From CAZMGV01 sp964565925 (GTDB lineage Bacteria > JAGRBM01 > JAHCIT01), in assembly GCA_964565925.1 (NCBI GenBank), contig CAZMGV010000019.1, positions 11,060 to 75,059 on the forward strand: a stretch of 64,000 nucleotides of DNA. The letters run 5' to 3'. Position numbers and translations under genes: made by a program. This document shows positions 1 through 7,526 of the stretch, piece after piece (positions within the stretch are counted from its first letter, which is position 1; each line of letters begins with the position of its first letter). Under the pieces are notes generated by a model. That model saw only the letters and a program-made list of their open reading frames with translations. It did not search any database and had not been told where the DNA came from.

Positions 1-586
1 CCCGGGTCAGCACGAATGACTGCACGAGGCGCAGCGCAGTCTCGGCCGCCCAGTCGGCGTCCCGCTGGTTCAGGTGTTTCAGGTTGGCCCGGAAAAACCC
101 GGCAAGATAGGTACGGGCCAGCCGGAGCATCGGCCGGGCCCGCACGGTCACGGTAGCGATGATGATTTCGGGATCCGTCACGAGCATCCGTCGAAACAGC
201 TCGTGCTCGCGGGCGGTCTGGATCGTCGTCGCAAACCCTTCGACGAGCCGGGTTTCGAAGTCGGCATTCCGGTCCACGGCCCGGTCCACCGCGGTCATGA
301 ACGCCTGCATTTCCCGCACGATGATGGCAAGACCGAGTGCTTCCTTTGTCGAATAACGGCGGTAAATCGTCATACGCGAAATGCCCGCACGTCTCGCGAT
401 ATCTTCGATCGCCGCCCGGCGGAAACCGAACTCGGTGAACTCTTCTATCCCAGCCCTGAGGATCCGCTCGGTCGTCGCATCCGCCTTGCCGTCTTTCCGC
501 TGCGCAAACGACCGGGTGAGCGCCTGCAGCAGCGGGGCAAGCGCCTTGGCTTCGTCGCGGTCCGGGTTGGCTCGTGGATGTGACAT
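1..586 (-). CDS. TetR family transcriptional regulator (C-terminus cut by window edge)
   Basis: The minus strand reads open from an ATG at 586 to the window edge, giving at least 195 residues, so the C-terminus is missing. After a 35-residue charged leader, residues about 36-85 form a TetR DNA-binding domain: TERILRAGIEEF, then the helix-turn-helix IEDIARRAGISRMTIYRRYS and KEALGLAI. The rest is helical, as expected of the ligand-binding domain. It is divergent from the MpaB-type oxygenase, with 75 bp between them, so the simplest role is repressor of that oxygenase and itself (inference). An ATTGAC-N17-GTCAAT inverted repeat at 604-632 lies in the shared promoter region and could be an operator. 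The family call is firm; the ligand is unknown. Confidence 0.85.
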   Translation of the reverse strand, partial: MSHPRANPDRDEAKALAPLLQALTRSFAQRKDGKADATTERILRAGIEEFTEFGFRRAAIEDIARRAGISRMTIYRRYSTKEALGLAIIVREMQAFMTAVDRAVDRNADFETRLVEGFATTIQTAREHELFRRMLVTDPEIIIATVTVRARPMLRLARTYLAGFFRANLKHLNQRDADWAAETALRLVQSFVLTR

Positions 587-661
587 ATATATATTATCGT
601 AACATTGACACATCGAGGAGCAAACGGTCAATCTTAAAAGGGTGATCAAGGAGCACTGCGA

Positions 662-1642
662 ATGACGAAAGCGATTCAACCGGTCGGTTCCATCGTGACG
701 GAAAGACAGTTCGAGACCTCCCTCGAAAAGGTCCGTGAACGGGTGCGTAATCCTAAAGCCGGCCTGTTCGGCCCCGGTTCGCTGGCCTGGAAGCTCTATG
801 GCCAGAACGTCGTCGTAGGCCTCGCGGCCCCTAAAATTCTCCTACTACAGACCACTCACCCCTATGTAGCGCATGGAGTCCAGCAGCATTCCAACTACCG
901 GACCGATCCGGCTGGCCGCGGCATCCGTACGGCCAATGCCCTGTTCTCATGGATCTTCGAGGATCTCGACCATGTCATCGAAACCGCCGCCGCGATCCGC
1001 GTTGTGCATCACCATGTCGCCGGACGGATCGCCAACGACGTCGGACCCTATAACAAGGGAGACGCCTACACGGCCGCTGATTCGAACGCATTACTGTGGG
1101 TCCACGCCACTCTTTGGGCCGTTCCGGTTCAGGTACAGGAACTGCTCTACGGCCCCATCGATCCAGCCGAGAAGGAGCGCTACTGGGAACAGACCAAACT
1201 GTTCGCCCTGCTCTTCGGTATTCCGGAAGACATCATTCCGCCCACCTGGCGGGACTTCCTCGACTACGTGGACCGGATGATCGAAACGAATATTTTCACC
1301 GCGGATCAGGCGGCGAAGATCACCCCTAAATACATGTTCGGTTTTCCGCCGCCGTCGGTGCCGAGTCCGGTCAGGGTGATCAAGCTGATCACGACCGGCC
1401 TCATGCCGGAGAAAATCCGCCGCGAATACGGCTGGAAGTTCGGGCCAGCGGAACAAGCAGCCTTCGACCGCTGGATCAAGCGGATCCGGGCGATTTCCCT
1501 CAGGCTCCCTGCGCAGGTCCGCTACTCGCCGGCCTACCGCCACGCGGCCGCCCGGATGAGGCCGAAGCCTCCGGCATGGACCACGCGCCTGTACCTGAAC
1601 GCCGAATCGCAGGCGATCCGCAGGCTGAACGCCCTGGCGTAA
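662..1642 (+). CDS. MpaB / latex-clearing-protein type oxygenase (DUF2236)
   Basis: The 326-residue protein matches the oxygenase-MpaB family (DUF2236, PF09995), which includes the rubber oxygenase Lcp and fungal MpaB. Some members bind b-type haem and cleave isoprenoid double bonds. Visible family features are GLFGPGSLAWKLYG (about 34-47), HSNYRTDPAGRGIRT with conserved His/Arg (about 79-93), and ALLWVHATLWAVP with the central His (about 143-155). There is no signal peptide, so it is probably cytosolic. The ATG is preceded by AAGGAG at 648-653, 8 nt upstream. It is transcribed divergently from a TetR gene, which suggests substrate-inducible expression. The substrate is not predictable from sequence; a terpenoid or lipid is a guess. 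Confidence 0.8.
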   Translation: MTKAIQPVGSIVTERQFETSLEKVRERVRNPKAGLFGPGSLAWKLYGQNVVVGLAAPKILLLQTTHPYVAHGVQQHSNYRTDPAGRGIRTANALFSWIFEDLDHVIETAAAIRVVHHHVAGRIANDVGPYNKGDAYTAADSNALLWVHATLWAVPVQVQELLYGPIDPAEKERYWEQTKLFALLFGIPEDIIPPTWRDFLDYVDRMIETNIFTADQAAKITPKYMFGFPPPSVPSPVRVIKLITTGLMPEKIRREYGWKFGPAEQAAFDRWIKRIRAISLRLPAQVRYSPAYRHAAARMRPKPPAWTTRLYLNAESQAIRRLNALA

Positions 1643-1711
1643 CCGGATAGAAATCCAGTGGCATAAACAAGCCACTCCGCCTCTATGCCTGGCGCGTGCG
1701 ACCCTGAAATA

Positions 1712-1984
1712 TCAGATACAGCCACAGTGGGATAGAGCCGCGGTTGCTGCATCACCGCAATTGCTACCGGAGCAATCGAACGTCTCGCCGTCAGATGTCT
1801 CGTACCAGGCACTGCCGCTGCTATCGGCACAGGCGTCGATACCGCTGCACGATGAGCACGAAAGGCCGGGGACGGGATCGCAGACCGGTGCCGGATCGGT
1901 CGCGCTGCAACCGCTCAAATAAATTCCTACGCCGGCCAGAAGACCCAGAACCGCAAACTTGCCCAGTTTCATTCGCCCTTTCAT
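1712..1984 (-). CDS. Small cysteine-rich lipoprotein
   Basis: This is a 90-residue protein with a classical lipoprotein signal: basic N-terminus, hydrophobic core, lipobox LSGC with the acylated Cys at about residue 26. The mature part is tiny and holds eight further cysteines, several as C-x2-C or CGC pairs near the C-terminus. They could form disulfides or bind metal after export (inference). The start is supported by AAAGGGG about 7 nt upstream on the minus strand. It sits alone, convergent with the oxygenase gene and 244 nt from the neighbouring reductase. No family is recognised; the lipoprotein prediction is the solid part. Confidence 0.7.
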   Translation of the reverse strand: MKGRMKLGKFAVLGLLAGVGIYLSGCSATDPAPVCDPVPGLSCSSCSGIDACADSSGSAWYETSDGETFDCSGSNCGDAATAALSHCGCI

Positions 1985-2228
1985 ACCTAAACCCCTTTAG
2001 TAAAAATGTTGATCGAGAGTAGATTTTGCCGGTTCCGAACCCGGATTACAATTTAATTATCAAAAGCCGTCGTTGTTAAAAAACGAAACACTCTCCGTAA
2101 GGATTATCCGCACCACGCCACTCCATAATTTAAAATGTGAGAACACGCACACCCGGATAACCCGCGCCCGGATTGGGGACGAGGCATCTGATTTAAGTTC
2201 AATTTTTGCGATAACCTGTGCTGTGGAT
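1985..2228. other. AT-richer intergenic region upstream of the lipoprotein
   Basis: These 244 nt separate the lipoprotein start from the reductase stop. They are clearly lower in GC than the flanking genes, and both neighbours lie on the minus strand. The interval holds the lipoprotein promoter, but no well-spaced -35/-10 pair stands out. I see no gene, tRNA or repeat here. Confidence 0.5.
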
Positions 2229-3278
2229 CTACAGCCGTGCGAACATGGACGGGTGGAACGGCGTGAGCGGCTGGCCGCTCTTTACGCGGGCAGCCCAGTC
2301 AGCGTCGGCGAGCATGGGCTTACCGATAGCGGCGAAGTCGGCGAGGCCGGAACTCACCATCTGTTTCGCAAGCACGGGATCTTCGCCCAGTTTGCCGACA
2401 GCCATGACCGGCTTTCTCGTCATTTCCCGGATGTGCGCGGCGAGTGGCTTATCCGTGTCGTGGAAATTCTTGAGGCCGTCGTGGGTGGACGGGTGGAACA
2501 CGTCCACGCCGGCCGCGTCGAGCGCCGGCACGAGCTTGCGGAAGATGTCGAGCGACTCGGGGCTCTGGAAAACAAGGTGGTCCACGCGGAACTCGCTGAA
2601 CCGGTAGATGACCGGGAAATCGGGGCCTACTTCCTTACGGACCCGCCTGGCGACTTCCACGCCGAACCGGATGCGGTTCTCGATGCTGCCACCCCATTTG
2701 TCGGTGCGAGTGTTCGACTCAGTGAAATAGAACTGGTGAATCAGGTAGCCGTGCGCGCCGTGGATCTCGACGCAGTCCATCCCGGCTTCCTTCGAGCGGC
2801 GGGCGGTGTCGGCGTAGCCCTGGATCGCCTGCTCGATCATCTCCTCGGTCATCGCTTCGGGCACTTCCATCGCGCCGCCGGCGGAGGCGTGGGTGCCCTT
2901 GGCGGCGATAGCGGAAGGGGCGATGGGCTGGCGCTTGATGATCTTCGAGTGCGACGCGCGGCCTGTGTGAAAGAGCTGCGTACCGATCTTGCCGCCCGAG
3001 GCGTGAACGGCGTCGGCCACCTTCCTCCAGCCATCCGTCTGCTCTGGCGTCACCAGCCCCGGCTCGCCGAAGTAGCCCTTCGACGCGAACAGGTCCGTAT
3101 AGACCCCTTCCGTGATGATCAGACCGGCGCCGCCCGTGGCGAAACGGGCGTAGTAGGCGATCATCTCCGGCGTCGGAACGCCGGAATCGCCCGCCCGCAT
3201 TCGGGTCATCGGCGCGACGACGATGCGGTTCGAGAGGGAGAGGTTCTTAATAGTGATCGGGTCGAAGAGTTCAGCCAT
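2229..3278 (-). CDS. Old yellow enzyme family NADH:flavin oxidoreductase
   Basis: The 349-residue protein is an FMN-dependent TIM-barrel reductase of the old yellow enzyme family. It begins MAELFDPITIKNLSLSNR, then VVAPMTRMR, and has the substrate/flavin segment CVEIHGAHGYLIHQF followed by NTRTDKWGGSIENR, which are hallmark motifs. Members reduce activated C=C bonds, as in enones and nitro compounds, using NAD(P)H. The open frame extends to 3371, but homology starts at the internal ATG at 3278, which I use; no strong ribosome binding site is visible. It is divergent from arsR, with 127 bp between them. Direct involvement in arsenic metabolism is possible but not shown. Confidence 0.88.
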   Translation of the reverse strand: MAELFDPITIKNLSLSNRIVVAPMTRMRAGDSGVPTPEMIAYYARFATGGAGLIITEGVYTDLFASKGYFGEPGLVTPEQTDGWRKVADAVHASGGKIGTQLFHTGRASHSKIIKRQPIAPSAIAAKGTHASAGGAMEVPEAMTEEMIEQAIQGYADTARRSKEAGMDCVEIHGAHGYLIHQFYFTESNTRTDKWGGSIENRIRFGVEVARRVRKEVGPDFPVIYRFSEFRVDHLVFQSPESLDIFRKLVPALDAAGVDVFHPSTHDGLKNFHDTDKPLAAHIREMTRKPVMAVGKLGEDPVLAKQMVSSGLADFAAIGKPMLADADWAARVKSGQPLTPFHPSMFARL

Positions 3279-3371
3279 GGTGCAGGGTAGATAACCGGTT
3301 GAGACGGCGGGGAAAAGGGCGGAAACATGGACGCCCGCGAATTGCGGCGGTGTTACGCGGACATCGCTCAC

Positions 3372-3399
3372 TTGACAATCCGGCCGCCCGGACTATATT
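3372..3399 (+). promoter_or_regulatory. Sigma70-type promoter of arsR-arsM
   Basis: TTGACA at 3372-3377 and TATATT at 3394-3399 are separated by 16 bp. A transcription start 6-8 nt downstream of the -10 would fall at or next to the arsR ATG at 3406. No Shine-Dalgarno sequence lies between the -10 and the ATG. Confidence 0.7.
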
Positions 3400-3417
3400 T
3401 GCATTATGGCGCAAATA
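3396..3417. promoter_or_regulatory. Candidate ArsR operator (inverted repeat over the start codon)
   Basis: A perfect 7-bp inverted repeat, TATTTGC-N8-GCAAATA, overlaps the -10 element and the first codons of arsR. A bound dimer here would block RNA polymerase directly, which fits ArsR autorepression relieved by arsenite. The assignment rests on position and symmetry. Confidence 0.6.
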
Positions 3418-3837
3418 AGCAAACGAGCTAAAACCGCTCCCGCCGCCTGCTGCGCGGAGAGTCTCCAGTCGATGATGGATCCCCGGTTCTTTCAGGCTCT
3501 GGGCGATCCGAGACGGCTCTCGATCCTCGCCTGGCTCGCCTCGGCGGGCAGGCCCCGCTCGGTCGGCGAGGTGGCCCAGTGCTGCCCCACCGACATGTCG
3601 GTCGTGTCCAGGCATCTGGCCCAGATGCGGGACACCGGCATCGTCGAGGCCGAGAAAAAGGGCAAGGAAGTGTTCTACCGCGTCAACTACCGGGCTCTGG
3701 CGCAGACGTTCCGCGCCATGGCCGACGCCATTGACAACTGCTGTCCTCCGGACACCGACGGGCAGACGTGCCTCGCCAGTCCGGGCGGACAGTGCAACCC
3801 CAAACCCGCAAAGAAATCCGCAAGGAGCAAGTCGTGA
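3406..3837 (+). CDS. arsR: ArsR family arsenic-responsive repressor
   Basis: This 143-residue winged-helix repressor has RFFQALGDPRRLSILAWLA (about 28-46) and the recognition region EVAQCCPTDMSVVSRHLAQM (about 55-74), typical of ArsR. Cysteine pairs at 15-16, 59-60 and 112-113, plus C122 and C130, give ample thiols for As(III) binding. The exact ligand set is inferred. It is the first gene of an operon with arsM: the two overlap by the GTGA sequence at 3834-3837. The ATG at 3406 has no ribosome binding site and lies about where transcription should start, so the mRNA may be leaderless. An internal ATG at 3472 is the alternative, but it would lose the N-terminal Cys pair. Confidence 0.88.
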   Translation: MAQISKRAKTAPAACCAESLQSMMDPRFFQALGDPRRLSILAWLASAGRPRSVGEVAQCCPTDMSVVSRHLAQMRDTGIVEAEKKGKEVFYRVNYRALAQTFRAMADAIDNCCPPDTDGQTCLASPGGQCNPKPAKKSARSKS

Positions 3838-4748
3838 GTAACCCGACCAATTCAAGCAACCCCGAAGACATCCGTGCCAACGTGCGCGAAGCCTATACGA
3901 AAGCCGTGAACGCGAAGGCCGCCGGTGGCGGCTGCTGCGGCGGCCCTGCCTATGGCCCGTCCTGCGGCCCCACCGTACAAATCGGCGAGAAAAGCCCAGT
4001 GACGAGCCATGCCGGTTACGGTGCCGACGAACTGGCCTCCGTTCCGGCCGACGCCGCCGCGAACGCCTTCGGCTGCGGCAACCCCGTGGCCATGAGCGAG
4101 CTGGAACCGGGCCAGACGGTGCTCGATCTCGGCTCGGGCGCCGGCATTGACCTGATATTGGCCGCAAAACGCGTGGGCCCCAAAGGCCGCGTGATTGGCG
4201 TGGACATGACCGACGCGATGATCGAGCACGCCCGCGAAAACATTCGCAAGGCGGGGCTCAGTAACGTGGAAGTCCGCAAGGGCGTCATCGAGAACCTGCC
4301 GGTGGAGGCCGGTACGGTCGACTGGGTGATCTCCAACTGCGTGATCAACCTCTCTCCCGAGAAGGACCGGGTATTCGCCGAAATCCACCGCGTGCTGAAA
4401 CCGGGCGGACGGATGCTCGTCTCGGATATCGTCGTGGAGTCGATGCCCGACTGGCTGCGCCAGAGCGCGGCGATGTACGCTGCCTGCGTGTCGGGCGCGG
4501 TGAGCGAAAAGGAATACCTGGACGGCCTGAAACGCGCCGGGCTCGCGGACGCCGAAGTGCGGGGACGTCTCGTCTACGACACCTCGATGATCAAGGGGAT
4601 CGCCGGTTCCGAGATAGACAATCTCGCGAAGGAGTTCTCCTGCGGCTGTGGCGCCTCGAACCAGCTCAATACCGCCACGGTGGACGCCCTCGCCGGACAG
4701 TTCGCAGGCAAGGTGGCGAGCGTGAAGTTCTACGCGCGCAAACCCTGA
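3834..4748 (+). CDS. arsM: Arsenite S-adenosylmethionine methyltransferase
   Basis: The 304-residue enzyme methylates As(III) stepwise, using SAM and thiols. The SAM-binding motif VLDLGSGAGIDLILAA is at about 96-111 and an acidic GVDMTD strand at about 122-127. The conserved arsenic-binding cysteines are visible as SNCVIN (C169) and AACVSGA (C218), with extra N-terminal Cys in GGGCCGG (C34, C35) and C44. A GTG start at 3834 is chosen because AAGGAG lies about 8 nt upstream and the codon overlaps the arsR stop. No arsenite efflux pump, arsC or arsI lies nearby. Methylation and diffusion of volatile products would be the local route of detoxification (inference). Confidence 0.93.
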   Translation: MSNPTNSSNPEDIRANVREAYTKAVNAKAAGGGCCGGPAYGPSCGPTVQIGEKSPVTSHAGYGADELASVPADAAANAFGCGNPVAMSELEPGQTVLDLGSGAGIDLILAAKRVGPKGRVIGVDMTDAMIEHARENIRKAGLSNVEVRKGVIENLPVEAGTVDWVISNCVINLSPEKDRVFAEIHRVLKPGGRMLVSDIVVESMPDWLRQSAAMYAACVSGAVSEKEYLDGLKRAGLADAEVRGRLVYDTSMIKGIAGSEIDNLAKEFSCGCGASNQLNTATVDALAGQFAGKVASVKFYARKP

Positions 4749-4777
4749 ACACCTACATCGCAGAATGGGTCATAGGG

Positions 4778-4835
4778 GGCCGTTCGTCCTGAGGAGCTTT
4801 GCGAACGTAAAGCGTCTTGAAGGGTGAGCGGCCCT
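4778..4835. repeat. Palindromic REP-like intergenic element
   Basis: The 58-nt element folds on itself. The outer arms are GGGCCG (4778-4783) and CGGCCC (4830-4835), and the inner arms GCTTT and AAAGC flank an 8-nt loop. Between them, TCCTGAGGA on one side faces CTTGAAGGGTGAG on the other. The CCTGAGGA...GAAGGGTGAG pattern resembles palindromic repeats scattered through many proteobacterial genomes (recall, not searched). Only one copy is seen in this window. Confidence 0.6.
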
Positions 4836-4898
4836 CGTAGCCTCACGCTTCAAATTATTTATCGCACAATCGTGGAAAAGACGCGCTACGCTTCGACC

Positions 4899-5555
4899 AT
4901 GTCGAGCCGTACGCTCCCCACCGGCCTGCTGAATAGCGATTCCCGCTTTCACCCCGAGATGCTGCTCTGGGCGGTCGCTGTCGGCGTCGTGTTCGCCACC
5001 GGCTACCTCGGTATCCCGAAACTGCTGGGCGACGGCACCGGGCTGGACCTCTCCATCGGACTTGAGTCGTATATTCCCTACGCCGGATGGGCGGCCATTC
5101 CCTACACGCTCGGATATGCGATCATTTTGGGACCCGCGATTCCGTTTCACGAACCGCACTACGTCAAAAGGGGCGCCGCCTCGTACCTCGTGGCGATGGC
5201 CGTCTGTTTCGCTCTCTTTCTTCTACTGCCGGTACGCTGTATCCCGCCGCCCGCCACCGGGCCTATCGATTCGTTCCTGCTCCCGAGACTTCCGTGGCTG
5301 AACGACCGGGGGTGGAACTCGTTTCCGTCGCTGCACGTCGCCATGGCGACGCTCTCCTGCCTGTCGCTCCTGAAAGTGAACCGTACGGTCACGGCCCTCT
5401 CCCTGCTCGTCTGGGTGTCGGTGTTCGCGAGCACGCTGCTGCTCAAGCGGCACTACCTGGCCGACGGTCTGGCCGGCACCGGGCTCGGCATCCTCATTTA
5501 CTATATTGTCGTCGAACCGGAGTTCAGGCGCCGGGGAGTCGCGTGGGCCCTCTAG
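4899..5555 (+). CDS. PAP2 superfamily membrane phosphatase / phosphotransferase
   Basis: This is a multi-helix membrane protein of about 218 residues. It has the PAP2 phosphatase signature SFPSLHVAMAT (motif C2 with its catalytic His) and KRHYLADGLAGTGLG (motif C3 with the His and Asp of the phosphohistidine mechanism). The layout is closest to PAP2 proteins related to inositol-phosphorylceramide synthase (PF14378). Such enzymes cleave or transfer phosphate or head groups on lipids at the membrane. The open frame begins at 4824, but the ATG at 4899 (MSSRTLPTG) is a more natural start. The gene overlaps the next one and heads a three-gene run ending in a PlsC-type acyltransferase, which points to phospholipid remodelling. 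Confidence 0.8.
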   Translation: MSSRTLPTGLLNSDSRFHPEMLLWAVAVGVVFATGYLGIPKLLGDGTGLDLSIGLESYIPYAGWAAIPYTLGYAIILGPAIPFHEPHYVKRGAASYLVAMAVCFALFLLLPVRCIPPPATGPIDSFLLPRLPWLNDRGWNSFPSLHVAMATLSCLSLLKVNRTVTALSLLVWVSVFASTLLLKRHYLADGLAGTGLGILIYYIVVEPEFRRRGVAWAL

Positions 5556-6769
5556 CCGCAGCCCTTGTTCTGCTGTCTGCGACCCTTGGCGCCGTGCCGG
5601 GAGCCGCAACCGCCGCCCTCAATGGAGAAGTCCCCGCCATGAATGCCGCCAGTCTCACCCGCACCCGGATCTTCGACCACGTCAGCGCGGAAATCTCCGC
5701 CCCCGGCCCGTGGAAGATCCGCACCCGGAGTGCAGAAGGCTGGACCGATCTGGAAACGGATACCTTCGCGGTTCCGGACCGAAGACTCCCACTCTACGAA
5801 CTGCATTTTCGCGCGAGCGGGCTGGGGCCCGCCGGGACCGCTGCCTCCGGCGACATTCCGGCCGGCGCCCGGTGGCGGGTGACGGCGGAAACCGGCACAG
5901 AACGCCGCGAAGGGTTCCTTGTGAGCGGCGGCCCCGTCAGCAGCCCGTTCCGGTTCGAACCCGGATCCCTCCGGGGACCGCATTTCGAACTCAGCTTTCC
6001 GGGAGGATCGGGCTTTTACGAAAACCTGCGGCTGCCCGGCTCAAGCCTGAATCTGGTAGATGCCCTGAAGCTGCGTTTCGACGCACGGCTCTTTGGATTC
6101 GTGGGGGTCCATCGCGACGAGACCGACTTCCGCTGGGAAGTGAAGTCGCTCGAAACCGGTACACGATCGGCCGTCCGCCGTTCCGAGGCGTCGGTGCGGG
6201 CGCTGGTCCGGTACGTCGATCCGCAGCCGCAGAACCTGTTCGTGTGTGAAAACCTGATCTTCCAGAAGGTCGAACTCGCCATTCCGGAACTGGTCATGCA
6301 CCTGGGCGCGGATGTCTCGCTCCGGAACGGCTTCGAGGTGCCCGGTGACACGGAAATCCTTCTGCCGCATTCGACGGCACTGGAGCCGCTCAACCGCCTG
6401 AAGTCGGCCGGCCCCCGCGATGTTCCTTACGACTGGATCCTGATAGCCGGTCCGGCCGGCGCCGTCGTACACTGGCTCGAGCTGCCTGGACGCGCGGCGA
6501 ACCTGCACCCGCTGCTCTACATCGACACCCCCGGCAGAAAGGGCGGCAACGAAAAAAACGTCGCCGGTTACCGGGTGGAGCAGATCGATTTGAAATGGAA
6601 GGCCGCCGCCGGAGCAGACGGCTCCGTGATCCTGCTTCAGAATGTCGCCGTGCTGGGCGGTCCTGAGTGGTATGATGCGCTCCGGAAACCCGAATTCGCC
6701 GCAGCCGTGGCGAAGGCACTCGATGCACCCCCTTCTCACTGGGTCGTCAAACTGGGGCCACTGCCATGA
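5543..6769 (+). CDS. Secreted protein of unknown function (lipid operon)
   Basis: This is a 408-residue protein I do not recognise. The start is the GTG at 5543, preceded by GGGGAG and overlapping the PAP2 stop. It gives a signal peptide of the form GPLAAALVLLSATLGAVPGAATA, so the protein is periplasmic or outer-membrane associated. The mature part is rich in beta-type alternation with short aromatic and acidic segments; no catalytic motif or transmembrane helix is obvious. It overlaps the downstream PlsC gene by ATGA, so the three genes are translationally coupled. A function in handling a lipid or sugar made or altered by its neighbours is a reasonable inference only. Confidence 0.65.
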   Translation: MGPLAAALVLLSATLGAVPGAATAALNGEVPAMNAASLTRTRIFDHVSAEISAPGPWKIRTRSAEGWTDLETDTFAVPDRRLPLYELHFRASGLGPAGTAASGDIPAGARWRVTAETGTERREGFLVSGGPVSSPFRFEPGSLRGPHFELSFPGGSGFYENLRLPGSSLNLVDALKLRFDARLFGFVGVHRDETDFRWEVKSLETGTRSAVRRSEASVRALVRYVDPQPQNLFVCENLIFQKVELAIPELVMHLGADVSLRNGFEVPGDTEILLPHSTALEPLNRLKSAGPRDVPYDWILIAGPAGAVVHWLELPGRAANLHPLLYIDTPGRKGGNEKNVAGYRVEQIDLKWKAAAGADGSVILLQNVAVLGGPEWYDALRKPEFAAAVAKALDAPPSHWVVKLGPLP

Positions 6770-7497
6770 GTTCACGAACCGAAACCGTCCGCGCCGTCCA
6801 GAGACTGTCCGTAATCGCCGGCGTGACCGCCGGAGTCGGCGCGGTCGCCAGCGTTTTCTTCGCTTCGGGAAAAACCCCCGAATGGGGCTATGAACACCTG
6901 AGCCGCTACTGGACCGGAGGCGTGCTCACGGGTTGCGGGATCAGGACCGAAGCCCGTGGGCTTGAACACGTCCACCCGTCGGTGCCCTCCGTTTACGTTT
7001 CGAACCACGGAAGCGAGTGGGACTGGTACCTGTTCACTCACTATGTGCGCCTGGACTGGCGGGCGGTGATCCGCGCGGACCTGAAAAACTTCCCGCTCGG
7101 CGGCTACCTGGCCGAGAAAACCGGCCAGCTGTTCCTGGCGCCCAAGGCCAACACCGACGACCTGATCGCGCAGTGTCGCCCGCTGCTGGAACGCGGGACC
7201 TCCATCCTCATGTATCCGGAAGGGAAACGCCCCGTGGGCAAACTGCTGGGAGATTTCCGGGGCGGCGCGTTCGAGCTGGCCGCCGCCTGCGGCGTGCCGG
7301 TCGTCCCGGTGGCGGTGGTCGAGGAACGGCCCGCGCTCGAGACAGGATCACTGGGCCGCCGCCTGGGCCATGATCCCGGCAAGGTGACGCTGACTGTACT
7401 CCCGCCGCTAAAGCCCCAGGGCAACGATCATGCCGCCGCCACGCGGCTCATGGATGAGGCGCACCGGATGATCGCGGCAGAACTGAAGGCAGGTTAA
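6766..7497 (+). CDS. PlsC-like 1-acyl-glycerol-phosphate acyltransferase
   Basis: This 243-residue acyltransferase of the PlsC/LPLAT family has an N-terminal membrane segment (about 10-28). The catalytic motif I is SNHGSEWDWY (NHx4D form, about 75-84), motif II lies around RADLKNFPLGGYLAEKTGQ, motif III is YPEGKRP (about 149-155), and motif IV is VPVVPVAV. Such enzymes transfer acyl groups from acyl-ACP or acyl-CoA to lysophospholipids at the inner membrane. It overlaps the preceding gene by ATGA. The divergent-facing regulator immediately downstream is FadR-like, which fits a fatty-acid context. Specificity cannot be read from sequence. Confidence 0.87.
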   Translation: MSSRTETVRAVQRLSVIAGVTAGVGAVASVFFASGKTPEWGYEHLSRYWTGGVLTGCGIRTEARGLEHVHPSVPSVYVSNHGSEWDWYLFTHYVRLDWRAVIRADLKNFPLGGYLAEKTGQLFLAPKANTDDLIAQCRPLLERGTSILMYPEGKRPVGKLLGDFRGGAFELAAACGVPVVPVAVVEERPALETGSLGRRLGHDPGKVTLTVLPPLKPQGNDHAAATRLMDEAHRMIAAELKAG

Positions 7498-7526
7498 GAG
7501 CGGGCTGAAGGTCCGTCCCTGAGCGT

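Noticed and set aside
2073..3290. Long plus-strand open frame opposite the old yellow enzyme gene
   Set aside because: It is the shadow of a well-conserved minus-strand gene; its protein is rich in His/Arg/Val without any motif.
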